Assembly: GCF_001447195.1 (NCBI RefSeq)
Contig: NZ_LFRI01000236.1
Coordinates: 1-63,192, forward strand
Direction: 5' to 3'
DNA: 63,192 bases
DNA from: Aquabacterium parvum
GTDB taxonomy: Bacteria; Pseudomonadota; Gammaproteobacteria; Burkholderiales; Burkholderiaceae_C
The first letter of the stretch is position 1; the number at the start of each line of letters is the position of its first letter. The notes under the pieces are model-generated. The model was not told where the DNA came from. It did no database searches and saw nothing but the letters and a program-made list of their open reading frames with translations. The position numbers and the translations under genes are program-made. Below are positions 47,848 to 57,400 of this stretch, piece after piece.

Positions 47848-49641
47848 ATGAAGACTATATTGAAACCTCGCAAGCTCCCAGCAACAGCGGGCACCTTGGT
47901 CGCCAGTGGTAAGGGACTGGTGGTTGGTGAAGATAGTGCCAAGGCCAGCGCCGCCAGTGAACCTGAAATTCAAATTACAGGCGGTCATCAAAGCGTGACT
48001 GAGCAGTTGTTTCGCTACCAAGTCGATGTGGTTCAGCGCTCGATCTTGTTCATGGATGTGTTGCGCCAGCGTGCCGACAACATGCTCTCCCACGAAGCGG
48101 CAGGGATGCCACCCTTGCTGGACTTCGCGCATGAGGTGGTGCTGGATGCAAGGCAGTTCGCTGTGCCGGTGAACTACGCCCTGTTGCGCATCCTGCCCGC
48201 CAAAGAAGATGGGCCGACTAAGGTTTCCCCCGACCACAGGCCTATCCTCGTAGTGGACCCGCGTGCCGGTCACGGCCCAGGCATCGGGGGATTCAAGCGC
48301 GACTCTGAAGTGGGCATGGCCTTGGCCGATGGCCGGGCGGTCTATTTCGTGGTGTTCTTCCCCGAACCTCGTCCTGAGCAGACGCTGGCCGACGTCCACC
48401 ACACCTTGCGCCGCTTCGTAGCGAAGGTGTGCGAGTTGCATGACGGTGTGGCGCCGGTTCTGTACGGCAACTGCCAGGGCGGCTGGGCGGTAGCCTTGCT
48501 GGCCGCTGACTGCGAAGGTACAGCCGGCCCGGTGGTGATGAACGGCTCGCCGCTGTCGTATTGGGCGGGAGCCTCGGATGTGAACCCCATGCGGCTGGCT
48601 GGCGCCTTTTTGGGAGGCGCCTGGTTGTCCCACTTCACGTCGGACCTGGGCAACGGCCTGTTTGACGGCGCCTGGCTGGTTCAGAATTTTGAGAGTTTGA
48701 ACCCGGCGCACTCGTATTTCACCAAGAACTATCAGTTGTTCTCTCAGGTTGACACCGAGCGTGAGCGCTTCCTGGATTTCGAGCGCTGGTGGAGCGGCTA
48801 CTACTTCTTGAGCCGTGAAGAGATCAAGACCATCGTGGAGAATTTGTTCATCGGGAACCAACTTGAACAAGGCCTGATGCGCATCTGCGAGCACTGTGTA
48901 GCCGACCTGCGCCGCATCCGTCAGCCGGTGGTGATCTTCGCCTCCAGCGCCGACAACATCACCCCGCCGCATCAGGCGCTGAACTGGATTCCCGCTGTCT
49001 ACCCCACCACCCAGGCGCTTAAGGACGCCGGTCAGCGCATCGTGTACCTGATCAACGGGCATGTGGGGCATCTGGGCATCTTTGTCTCGGCCAGCGTCGC
49101 GCGTCATGAGCACCACGCCATCTTGCAGGAGTTGAAACACATCGAAACCCTTCCACCCGGGCTCTACCAGATGGTCATTGATTCTGCTGATGAGGCAGAG
49201 GGATCTCTTGGCGCCGCACGCGTGCACTATGAGGAGAGGCAAGTGGAGGACGTGCACTACGCCTACCCCAGGCAGGCTTTCGAGAAGGTACGCCAGGTTT
49301 CGCAAATGAACGAGTCTGTGTATGCCAGTTGGGTCAGCCCGTGGGTGCGTGCCGTGGCCAACCCCTGGGGTGCTGCACTCCAAAAGTGGATGCATCCAAT
49401 GCGCGTTCAGCGCTATGCCTTTGCGACGGCGCTCAATCCTTTGGCCGCCTCGCTGACACCTTGGGCGGCCTGGGCCAATGACAACAGGCAGCCTGTTGAT
49501 CCCGGCAATGTTTTTTTGAAAACCCAGGCACAAGCGGCCAAGAGCCTGGCCGACGTCATGGACAACGGCCGACACCTGCGCGATGCCATGGGCGAGACCC
49601 TGTTCCAGATGTACTTCTGCCAAGAAGTTCAAGACCTTTAA
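47848..49641 (+). CDS. DUF3141 protein, PHA-synthase-like alpha/beta hydrolase
   Basis: The product is 597 residues with no signal peptide. It resembles PhaC-type enzymes: a nucleophile elbow YGNCQGGWA with Cys209 in place of serine (the PhaC box is GxCxGG), an acid Asp369 in SSADNITPP and a histidine in NGHVGHLGIFV (His408). The lid and C-terminal parts differ from PhaC. A DFERWWSGYYFLSREE block after the elbow recalls the lid region. No activity is established for DUF3141. It starts 7 bp after the copper ATPase, so it is in the same operon. A polymer or acyl-transfer role under copper stress is inference. Confidence 0.8.
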   Translation: MKTILKPRKLPATAGTLVASGKGLVVGEDSAKASAASEPEIQITGGHQSVTEQLFRYQVDVVQRSILFMDVLRQRADNMLSHEAAGMPPLLDFAHEVVLDARQFAVPVNYALLRILPAKEDGPTKVSPDHRPILVVDPRAGHGPGIGGFKRDSEVGMALADGRAVYFVVFFPEPRPEQTLADVHHTLRRFVAKVCELHDGVAPVLYGNCQGGWAVALLAADCEGTAGPVVMNGSPLSYWAGASDVNPMRLAGAFLGGAWLSHFTSDLGNGLFDGAWLVQNFESLNPAHSYFTKNYQLFSQVDTERERFLDFERWWSGYYFLSREEIKTIVENLFIGNQLEQGLMRICEHCVADLRRIRQPVVIFASSADNITPPHQALNWIPAVYPTTQALKDAGQRIVYLINGHVGHLGIFVSASVARHEHHAILQELKHIETLPPGLYQMVIDSADEAEGSLGAARVHYEERQVEDVHYAYPRQAFEKVRQVSQMNESVYASWVSPWVRAVANPWGAALQKWMHPMRVQRYAFATALNPLAASLTPWAAWANDNRQPVDPGNVFLKTQAQAAKSLADVMDNGRHLRDAMGETLFQMYFCQEVQDL

Positions 49642-49667
49642 ATCACCATCCAATCTGGAGGAGTGAC

Positions 49668-50276
49668 ATGCGCAAGCTGATCGCCATCACGACGTCCGCA
49701 GCAGCCCTGAGCCTGAGCGGTTGCGGCTACAACACCTTCCAAACGACCGACGAGCAGATAAAGGCAAGCTGGTCAGAGGTGGTGAACCAGTATCAGCGGC
49801 GGGCCGATCTGGTCCCCAACCTGGTCAACACAGTCAAAGGTGAGGCCAACTTCGAGCAAGGCACGCTGACCAAAGTGGTGGAGGCGCGCGCCAAGGCCAC
49901 GTCCATCCAAGCCACGCCTGAGTTGGTCAACGATCCCCAGGCCTTCCAGAAATTCCAGCAGGCTCAAGGTGAATTGTCTGGCGCGCTGTCTCGTTTGCTG
50001 GTGGTGACGGAGAACTACCCGACGTTGCGTGCGAACCAGGGCTTTCGGGACCTGCAGGCTCAGCTGGAAGGCACGGAAAACCGCATCACCGTTGCGCGCA
50101 ATCGCTACATCAAGTCAGTCCAGGACTACAACGTGACGGTGCGCTCCTTTCCCTCAAACCTCACGGCCATGGTCATGGGCTATAAGGAAAAGCCCAACTT
50201 CGCCGTGGAGAACGAAAAGGAAATCGCCAAACCCCCCACTGTGGACTTCGGCGCTGCGGCCGGGGCATCGAAGTGA
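49668..50276 (+). CDS. lemA: LemA family lipoprotein
   Basis: The product is 202 residues. The N-terminal hydrophobic signal ends in a lipobox LSGCG. The LemA core follows: WSEVVNQYQRRADLVPNLVNTVKG, ARAKATS, SRLLVVTENYPTLRANQGFRDLQ and QLEGTENRITVARNRYI, predicted as a long helical bundle. LemA proteins are membrane attached; their role is poorly known, often linked to stress or envelope. GGAGG precedes the start. It overlaps the TPM gene by GTGA, and the LemA-TPM-TPM order is widespread. Confidence 0.93.
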   Translation: MRKLIAITTSAAALSLSGCGYNTFQTTDEQIKASWSEVVNQYQRRADLVPNLVNTVKGEANFEQGTLTKVVEARAKATSIQATPELVNDPQAFQKFQQAQGELSGALSRLLVVTENYPTLRANQGFRDLQAQLEGTENRITVARNRYIKSVQDYNVTVRSFPSNLTAMVMGYKEKPNFAVENEKEIAKPPTVDFGAAAGASK

Positions 50277-51109
50277 CATCGACCATCGCACGAGTGCTGC
50301 TGTTCACCATCGCTATCTGGTGGACGGCACTGGCCGGTGCGCAAGTGCCCGTGCCGCGCTTGAGCGGGCGCGTGGTTGATCAAACCAGCACGCTGAGCGC
50401 CGAACAACAAGCCAGCCTCACTCAAGCGCTGGAAGCCTTTGAGACCCGAAAGGGCTCTCAATTGGCCGTGCTGATCGTGCCCACGACTACTCCTGAACCC
50501 ATTGAGCAGTTCGCTCTGCGCGTGGCCGAGCAGTGGAAGATCGGGCGCAAGAAGGTAGACGATGGCGCCATTTTGGTCGTGGCCAAAGACGACCGCACCT
50601 TGCGCATCGAGGTTGGCTATGGCCTGGAGGGGGCGCTCAATGACGCGACGTCCAAGCGCATCATCAGCGAGGTCATCGTGCCCCGCTTCAAGCAACAGGA
50701 TTTTGCGGGTGGCATCGCGGCGGGGATTGATCAGATCATCCGCGTGGTTGATGGTGAACCTCTGCCTGCCCTGCAGGAGCGGCCCAAACCGGGGGGCAAC
50801 GACGTGCAGCAATTTGCGCCAGTGGCGATCATTTTGGTACTTGGCTTGGGCAGCATTTTGCGAGCGTTGATGGGGCGTTTGCCTGGTGCGGTGGTCACGG
50901 GCGGAGTGGTGGCAGGGGTGACCTGGTTCATGGCGGGCGCACTGTCGCTGGCCTTGGCTGCTGGGCTGATGGCGCTTGTGTTCACGCTCGCTGGGGGCGT
51001 GGGCTTGTTGGCTGCCATGGGCGGCCGAGGCCACCGTGGCCACGGCGGCGGTGGTTTTGGAGGTGGCGGCGGTGGTTTTGGCGGCGGCGGCGCGTCCGGG
51101 AGATGGTGA
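50273..51109 (+). CDS. TPM domain protein (YgcG family)
   Basis: The product is 278 residues from a GTG start that overlaps the lemA stop. A signal peptide ends LAGAQ. The TPM domain (about 25-165) holds LSGRVVDQTSTLSAEQQ, GSQLAVLIVPTT, KVDDGAILVVAKDDRTLRIEVGYGLEGAL. A membrane region follows and the C-terminus is a Gly-rich tail (GGGGFGGGGGGFGGGGASGRW type). TPM domains may act as phosphatases or scaffolds; in plants TLP18.3 serves photosystem II repair. In this setting its work is unknown. Confidence 0.9.
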   Translation: MTSTIARVLLFTIAIWWTALAGAQVPVPRLSGRVVDQTSTLSAEQQASLTQALEAFETRKGSQLAVLIVPTTTPEPIEQFALRVAEQWKIGRKKVDDGAILVVAKDDRTLRIEVGYGLEGALNDATSKRIISEVIVPRFKQQDFAGGIAAGIDQIIRVVDGEPLPALQERPKPGGNDVQQFAPVAIILVLGLGSILRALMGRLPGAVVTGGVVAGVTWFMAGALSLALAAGLMALVFTLAGGVGLLAAMGGRGHRGHGGGGFGGGGGGFGGGGASGRW

Positions 51110-51609
51110 TGAACAAATTCGCCAGGATCTTGTCGCACTTGACGAACACACGCGGTTGCGTCCGCCGTGCCTTTCCGCCCAAGTCCATGAAAGCCATTGA
51201 GCAAGCCATCAAGGCGGCCGAAGTCGGTCATGCAGGCGAAATTCGCTTTGTGGTGGAAGGCGCGCTGGATGGCTGGCCTTTGCTGAAAGGCCAGTCCGCG
51301 CGTGAGCGGGCTATCGAGGTCTTCTCTCTCCTGGGCATCTGGGACACCAAGCACAACAGCGGTGTACTGATTTACCTGTTGCTGGCTGATCGGCGCGTCG
51401 AAATTGTTGCAGATCGGGGCATCCATGCCCGGGTCGGACCGGGCGGATGGGAGGCCCTGTGCCGTGACATGGAGGCTTCGTTTCGCAGTGCCCAATACGA
51501 ACAAGGTGCCATCAAGTGCATTGACGCAGTGGCGCAGCATCTCTCTCGGCATTTTCCTTCGCGAGGGTCCGCCCATAACGAGCTACCAGACACCCCGCTG
51601 GTTTTGTGA
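51109..51609 (+). CDS. Second TPM domain protein, no signal peptide
   Basis: The product is 166 residues. The TPM-like core includes IEQAIKAAEVGHAGEIRFVVEGAL, SARERAIEVFSLLGIWDTKHNSGVL and DRRVEIVADRGIHARVG. No export signal is visible, so it may face the cytoplasm or sit on the membrane through an amphipathic start. ATG 51109 overlaps the stop of the first TPM gene (TGATG) and has GGAG six bases upstream. Its last 45 codons are repeated in decayed form at about 62377-62507. Confidence 0.85.
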   Translation: MNKFARILSHLTNTRGCVRRAFPPKSMKAIEQAIKAAEVGHAGEIRFVVEGALDGWPLLKGQSARERAIEVFSLLGIWDTKHNSGVLIYLLLADRRVEIVADRGIHARVGPGGWEALCRDMEASFRSAQYEQGAIKCIDAVAQHLSRHFPSRGSAHNELPDTPLVL

Positions 51610-51722
51610 GCCGTGCTCAGCGATCGAAATACAAATCGTGAAACGGCAAGACGGCTAAACCTATGCGCCGTCCTGTTGATAGATGGTTTGTTGGTTAGTT
51701 TCGATGAAGACAACGGGCCCAG

Positions 51723-51740
51723 CATTGCAGAAATGTAATG
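51723..51740. promoter_or_regulatory. Probable CopR box upstream of the RND efflux operon
   Basis: CATTGCAGAAATGTAATG differs by one base from a perfect palindrome with CATTAC/GTAATG-type arms and is the closest of the three to the published cop box. A CATAAA about 10 bp downstream could be the -10 element, giving a transcript start near 51760. That makes the TTG at 51767 a nearly leaderless start and favours the TTG at 51893. Confidence 0.65.
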
Positions 51741-51892
51741 TGCCCACGACATAAAAAAAATGTGTCTTGAGTTATCTTCAAGGCTCTTTGGCGAGATTGA
51801 CTGTGCTGAGATTTGGCATCGCCTTACCCCCAATTGCTCCGTGGTTGAGTCGCTTCAACGCCCCAAGGGGCTCTGTAAAAGAAGGTGGCATT

Positions 51893-53167
51893 TTGTCCTG
51901 TCGACTCCACATCCGCAGTTTCATTTTTCTTCTTTCAGCGTCCTGTGCAGCGGGCTCGGCTATAGCAGAGTCAATGCTCCCAGATCCGCTGAAGCTGATT
52001 GATGTGACTGCCATCGCATTAGGTAGCCGGCCTGAGGTGTTGGTGGCCAAGGCCCGCGCTGAAGCTGCAGCGCAGCGCCCCAACATTGTCTCAGCCCTTG
52101 AAGATCCGATGATCTCGGCTTCTATCGATCACTACCCATACAACAATCCGATGATGGAGGGCGGAAGGCGATACAACAAGAGCTTTGCGATTGAACAGAA
52201 ATTTCCGCTTTCTCGGGTGCGCGCTCATCGCGCGGATGCAGCCCGTGCGGAAGCAGATCGCGCCAAGGCTCTCGTAGCCGGTACTGAACTGGATGTTGTC
52301 CTTGATGCGCAACGGAGTTTTTTCATGCTCTATGAGCGCCGGCGCATGAAGGGCGTTATCGAAGAGCAGATCTCGCTGGCCCGACAACTTGTGAGTGCAG
52401 CAGCCAGTCGTTACTCCAGTGGCTCCGGCGTGCAGGCGGATGTTTTGCGCGCCGAGGTTGAAGTCGCACGCTTGCGGGCGGAGCAGCAGTCCCTTGCCGC
52501 ACAGATTCGAGCTGCCGAAGTCATGCTCAATGTCAGCCTGGGGCGGTCGGCACAAGAGGCCATTCCTGCGTTGCAATACAAGCCCAATCGCGAAGAACCT
52601 GGACCGGACGCCAACTTGCTTGATCAAGCCTTTTCAAATCGACCTGAATTGGCGGCAGGGGTAGCCGAAGTGGCCAAGTCAAAAGCCGATCTGGAGGTCA
52701 TGCGGACGATGTACAAGCCCATGGCCATGATTCGGATCGGTGAGGCCTCAACAATGGCCGAGGGGCGCGGCGCGATGTTCATGATTGGTGTGAGCGTACC
52801 GCTGTGGAGGGAGCGCCTGGACGCAGGTGTGACCGAGGCGCAGGCCATGCAGCGCATGGCAGATGCAGATTTGGATTCCATGCGGCGCATGGTCGCGGGC
52901 GAGGTACTTGCCGGTAGGGAAAAAGTCAATGCGGTTCGCACGCAATTGCGCGCGCTTGAATCGGAAGTGCTGCCACGCGCGCTCATAGCAGTGGACTCAT
53001 CTCTTGCTGGTTATGCCTCAGGCAAAGGGTCGTTGGTTGCCGCTATCGAGTCCGCTCGCGCACTTTGGAGCGTGCAAGCAGAGTTGATCATGGCTGAGTC
53101 CGCACTCGGTGAAGCGTGGGTAAGGCTGGATCGTGCAATCGGGAAGGCTCAGGAAAATAAGCAATGA
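51893..53167 (+). CDS. cusC: TolC-type outer-membrane efflux protein (CusC/CzcC-like)
   Basis: The product is about 424 residues. After a signal peptide (IRSFIFLLSASCAAGSAIA) the chain has the two-fold OEP repeat with long helices (ALGSRPEVLVAKARAEAAAQRP and ASRYSSGSGVQADVLRAEVEVARLRAEQQSL). It forms the outer-membrane channel of the tripartite copper/silver pump. The start is uncertain: no ATG precedes the signal peptide. TTG 51893 has AAGG seven bases upstream and starts just before the signal peptide; TTG 51767 would add 42 residues. It overlaps the adaptor gene by 4 bp. Confidence 0.88.
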   Translation: MSCRLHIRSFIFLLSASCAAGSAIAESMLPDPLKLIDVTAIALGSRPEVLVAKARAEAAAQRPNIVSALEDPMISASIDHYPYNNPMMEGGRRYNKSFAIEQKFPLSRVRAHRADAARAEADRAKALVAGTELDVVLDAQRSFFMLYERRRMKGVIEEQISLARQLVSAAASRYSSGSGVQADVLRAEVEVARLRAEQQSLAAQIRAAEVMLNVSLGRSAQEAIPALQYKPNREEPGPDANLLDQAFSNRPELAAGVAEVAKSKADLEVMRTMYKPMAMIRIGEASTMAEGRGAMFMIGVSVPLWRERLDAGVTEAQAMQRMADADLDSMRRMVAGEVLAGREKVNAVRTQLRALESEVLPRALIAVDSSLAGYASGKGSLVAAIESARALWSVQAELIMAESALGEAWVRLDRAIGKAQENKQ

Positions 53168-54408
53168 AAAACATCAGCCGATTTACTCTGATCGTGAGCG
53201 CCACTCTCCCTGTCGGCCTGCTCGTCGCATTTCTCGTGGTCCAGGACCAACGGCAGGGTTGGCCGTTCTCTCAACGTGGGGGGAGCCCGCTCGCCCATTC
53301 GACCTCGCCAGTTGTTGACAAGGGCCGTCCGCTGAACGCTCCTGCGGCTCGCCAGGCCATTGAACTGCCATCAAATCAGGTCGAGACACTGGGCGTACAG
53401 ATCGAGTCGGTAGGGCTTGGCGTGTTCAATGATCCAGTCCGCGCTGTTGCCACGGTCTCTGTTGACGAATCGCGAGTGACGCATGTCCACACACGCGTGG
53501 CGGGGTGGCTGGAAGCGCTGTACGTCAACACGACAGGACAGCAAGTCCGGGCAGGACAGGCGCTGGGGGCCGTTTTCTCTCAGGAGTTGTATTCCTCCCA
53601 GAGTGAATACCTTTCAGCATTGCGTCGTGCTGCCAGTGGTCCCGCAAGCGTCGTGTTGGAGGCGGCCCGCACACGCTTGAAATTGTTGGGCATGAGCGAT
53701 GCAGAAGTAGCCAACATTGAGGCTACTGGGACGGTGCGTCGACTGGTGACGATTACGGCGCCGAAAGGCGGCATCGTGCTCAACCGTGGTGTCACCGAGG
53801 GTACTGCGATCGACCCCTCAACCGAGATCCTTACGCTGGCCGATCTGTCTCAAGTATGGGTGATCGCCGAAGTCGCAGAGTCAGATGCCTCGCGCATCAG
53901 CGTGGGGACGATGACGACGCTGACCTTCCCCGCCTCTGGTCGCGAGCCCATTTCGGCTCGTGTTAGCTACATCTACCCGACGCTCACAGAGGGGACCAGG
54001 ACAGTGCGCGTCCGCTTGTCAGTTCCGAATGTTGCCGGGGTGTTGCGCCCTGGTATGTTCGGCAGCGCTCAGTTTGCCGGTGTCTCTCGGGATGCGCTCA
54101 CGGTGAAGCGCGACGCGGTCGTCGACACGGGGCAAAAACGGCATGTATTCGTCCAGACTGCGCCGAATGTTTTTGAACCTAGGGAAGTCAAGGTGGGCGC
54201 CCAATTGGCTGACCGCGTTGAAATTCTTCAGGGGCTGGCGGCTGGCGAGCGTGTTGTGACGTCGGGTGTCTTCCTGATCGACTCGGAAAGTCGCTTGCGG
54301 GCCTCTGGCGGTGCAGTGCATTCCGGCCATGGCGGTTCGCCCTCCGATAAGAAAAGCGGGACCACTCCGCCAGCTGTTTCTGAGAAGCATGAGGAGCACA
54401 AACAATGA
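53164..54408 (+). CDS. cusB: RND efflux periplasmic adaptor (CusB-like)
   Basis: The product is 414 residues. An N-terminal hydrophobic segment anchors it to the inner membrane. Barrel-sandwich/lipoyl halves (SVDESRVTHVHTRVAGWLEALYV and VTITAPKGGIVLNRGVTEGTAIDPS) flank a short helical hairpin. The C-terminal part has LRPGMFGSAQF and VKVGAQLADRVEILQGLAAGERVVTSG. The end is His/Ser-rich (HSGHGGS, EKHEEHKQ), which may bind copper. It links the RND pump to the TolC channel. The start overlaps the stop of cusC (ATGA), and the same overlap joins it to cusA. Confidence 0.92.
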   Translation: MKNISRFTLIVSATLPVGLLVAFLVVQDQRQGWPFSQRGGSPLAHSTSPVVDKGRPLNAPAARQAIELPSNQVETLGVQIESVGLGVFNDPVRAVATVSVDESRVTHVHTRVAGWLEALYVNTTGQQVRAGQALGAVFSQELYSSQSEYLSALRRAASGPASVVLEAARTRLKLLGMSDAEVANIEATGTVRRLVTITAPKGGIVLNRGVTEGTAIDPSTEILTLADLSQVWVIAEVAESDASRISVGTMTTLTFPASGREPISARVSYIYPTLTEGTRTVRVRLSVPNVAGVLRPGMFGSAQFAGVSRDALTVKRDAVVDTGQKRHVFVQTAPNVFEPREVKVGAQLADRVEILQGLAAGERVVTSGVFLIDSESRLRASGGAVHSGHGGSPSDKKSGTTPPAVSEKHEEHKQ

Positions 54409-57400
54409 TTGAGCGCATCATCGAATGGTGCGCACAGCATCGCTGGATAGTTCTCGGTATTACGCTCATACTTTCGCTGTGGGCGGTGGATTCCATACGC
54501 AAGACGCCGCTCGACGCTCTGCCAGATCTATCTGACCCTCAGGTGATTGTCTTTACCGACTGGATGGGACGCAGTCCGGACTTGGTCGAAGACCAAATTA
54601 CCTACCCGCTCGTGCGGGCCTTGCAGAGCACGCCCGGTGTGCGCACTGTTCGTGGTTATTCCATGTTCGGCATGAGCTTCATCTATGCCATTTTTGGTGA
54701 TGAAACGGACATTTATTGGGCCAGAACTCGCGTGTCCGAGCAGATTGGGCGCGTTCAGCAGCAACTCCCCATAGGCGTGGTGCCAACGCTTGGCCCAGAT
54801 GCCAGTGGCGTAGGTTGGATCTATCAGTACGTGCTGGAGGACACCTCTGGGCGCATGAATCTAGCTGATCTGAGGGCGTTGCAGGACTTCACCGTACGCC
54901 CTGCGTTGCAGGGCGTACTAGGGGTTGCAGAAGTGGCCTCGGTTGGTGGCTTTGAGCGCCAATACCAGATTGTCCTGAATCCGAAGAAACTTGCTGCCTA
55001 TGGCGTCACGCCGATGGATGTCTCACGCGCCGTTCGTGACTCCAATGCGGAAGTCGGGGCGCGGGTACTGGAGATGGGGGGGCGCGAATATGTCCTGCGG
55101 GGCCGGGGTTATGCGAAGACCCTGGCGGACTTGGAGCAGAGCGTGATTTCGGTGTCCAGTGGTGGCACGCCGATCCTGCTCCGAGACGTTGCGAGTGTGC
55201 AATTCGGATCAGATATTCGACGAGGTGCGGCTGATCTGGACGGCAAAGGGGAAGTCGTCGGCGGCATTGTCGTCATGCGCCTGGGCTCTAACGCCCTAGA
55301 GGTGATTCGCGCTCTGGAAACCCAGATCGGCCAGTTGTCTCTGCCGCCCGGCGTGCGCCTGAAGGTGACGCACGACCGATCCGAACTGATCGAGGGATCG
55401 ATCAAAACGCTGAGGGAAACCTTAATAATTGAAGGTGCGATCGTTGCATTCATCTGCCTGATATTCTTAATGCATACTGGCTCGGCTCTGGTTGCGCTCA
55501 TCATCTTGATGATGTCTGTTTTGCTGTCGTTCATCGGTATGCGCTACCTCGGTCTGTCGGCCAACATCATGTCGCTGGGCGGCATTGCCATCGCGGTTGG
55601 TGAGTTGAGTGATGCGGCTATCGTTCAAATTGAAAATGCTCACAAAAAGCTCGCGGAAAACTCGCGTCCTGAGGATCGCATCCGCATCATCATCGATTCG
55701 TGTAAAGAAGTAGGACGGCCGATCTTCTACTCGTTGCTTCTTATCACGGTGGCATTCTTGCCAATTTTGACGTTGACCGGACAGGCTGGGAAGCTGTTCG
55801 CACCTCTGGCATACACCAAGACACTGGCGATGTTTGTTGCGGCTGTCTTGTCGATTACCTTGGCCCCACCACTCTTGGTCTGGTTTCTGCGCGGTCGCTT
55901 TCGCACCGAGGCGGAGAATCCCTTGAATCGGGTATTTGGGCGTTGGTACCGACCCATCTCTGCCTTTGTCGTACGCCATCGTCATGTGGTGGTTGCCATA
56001 TCAGTGTTGGCAATGGTCGCGACGGTTCCGGTCTTCACGCGCATGGGCTCAGAGTTCATGCCTCCGCTGGATGAGGGCTCATTGCTCGTGATGCCAACGA
56101 CCTTTTCTGGCATTTCAATCGAAGAAGCGCGGCGTGCGGTGACCGCCCAGGACCGCATTATCAAAAGCTTTGAAGAAGTGGAGACTGTGCACGGCAAGGC
56201 CGGTCGCGCGGAAACTGCAACCGACCCAGCCCAATTGGACATGAGTGAGTTGGTTGTGACGTTGAAGCCCCAGGAAAAGTGGCCAACGATCCCAACGCAG
56301 CGGTGGTACAGCGACCAGGCTCCAGAGTGGCTGAAAGTCGGCCTGAGACTTGTCTGGCCAGAGCGTCGCCAGCGCACTATCGCAGAACTCTCGCGCGATC
56401 TGGACAAAGCCTTGCGCATGGCCGGCTATCAAATGGCCATCGCACCGCCCATTCGAACCCGAATCGACATGCTCACCACTGGTGTGCGCACACCAGTAGG
56501 GATCAAGGTCTTCGGCCCAGATCTGGCGGCAATCGAGCGGCTCAGTCTTGAGCTGGAAGGAATGCTGCGTGAAGTACCGGGAACTCGCAGCACGTTTGCT
56601 GAACGCCAAAGCGGGCGTGAGTACATTGACATCGTGCCCAGGCGCGATGCAATCGCGCGCTATGGTTTGAGCGTGCGCGATGTGCTGGATTCGGTCGAAG
56701 CAGGCGTCGGCGGGATGTCTGTATCCACCATCATTGACGGGCGCGCCCGTTACTCAGTTAATGTGCGCTACGGCGCTGACTTCCGCACTGACCCGCAAGC
56801 ATTAAAGGAGTTGTTGATACCGATTCCTGCTCCCAAGCCCCTCTCATTCGTGGGTGGGCAAGGTTCGGGCGGCGGCAGTTCACCCACAGGTCAGCCCGAA
56901 GTCCAATCGCGGAGTGCCGCGATGGGAGACTCGGGCGGCATGGCTGGAGGTGGCATGGCTAGCGCAGGCATGTCCACAAGCTCCGGCAAGATGCCGGCGT
57001 CGGCGGGCAGCGGGAATGACTGGGACCGATGGCGGCAAGCCGGGACGATCGTGCCACTTGCTGAACTGGCTGACGTTCAAGTTGTCAGCGGGCCACCGAT
57101 GATCAAGAACGAGAACGGCACACTGGTTGGCTATGTTTTTGCTGACATCGACAGCTCGAAACGCGACTTGGGCGGGTGGGTGAAGGACGCCAAGGAAGTT
57201 GTTGAAAAGCGGCTTACTCTGCCGACTGGATTTCGCCTCCAATGGACTGGCCAGTATGAATTCATGGCGGAGATGGAGTCTCGTTTGAAAACTGTGATTC
57301 CTCTGACACTGGTGCTGGTAGCTGCGTTGTTGTACATGTCGATGGGGGGCTGGGCTCAGACATGGCTGGTCATGCTGGCCCTGCCCTTTGCTATTGCTGG

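Noticed and set aside
51760..52002. ATG-started frame overlapping the start of cusC
   Set aside because: It has no domain and lies out of frame with the clear efflux protein. The ATG is within the predicted promoter/leader.
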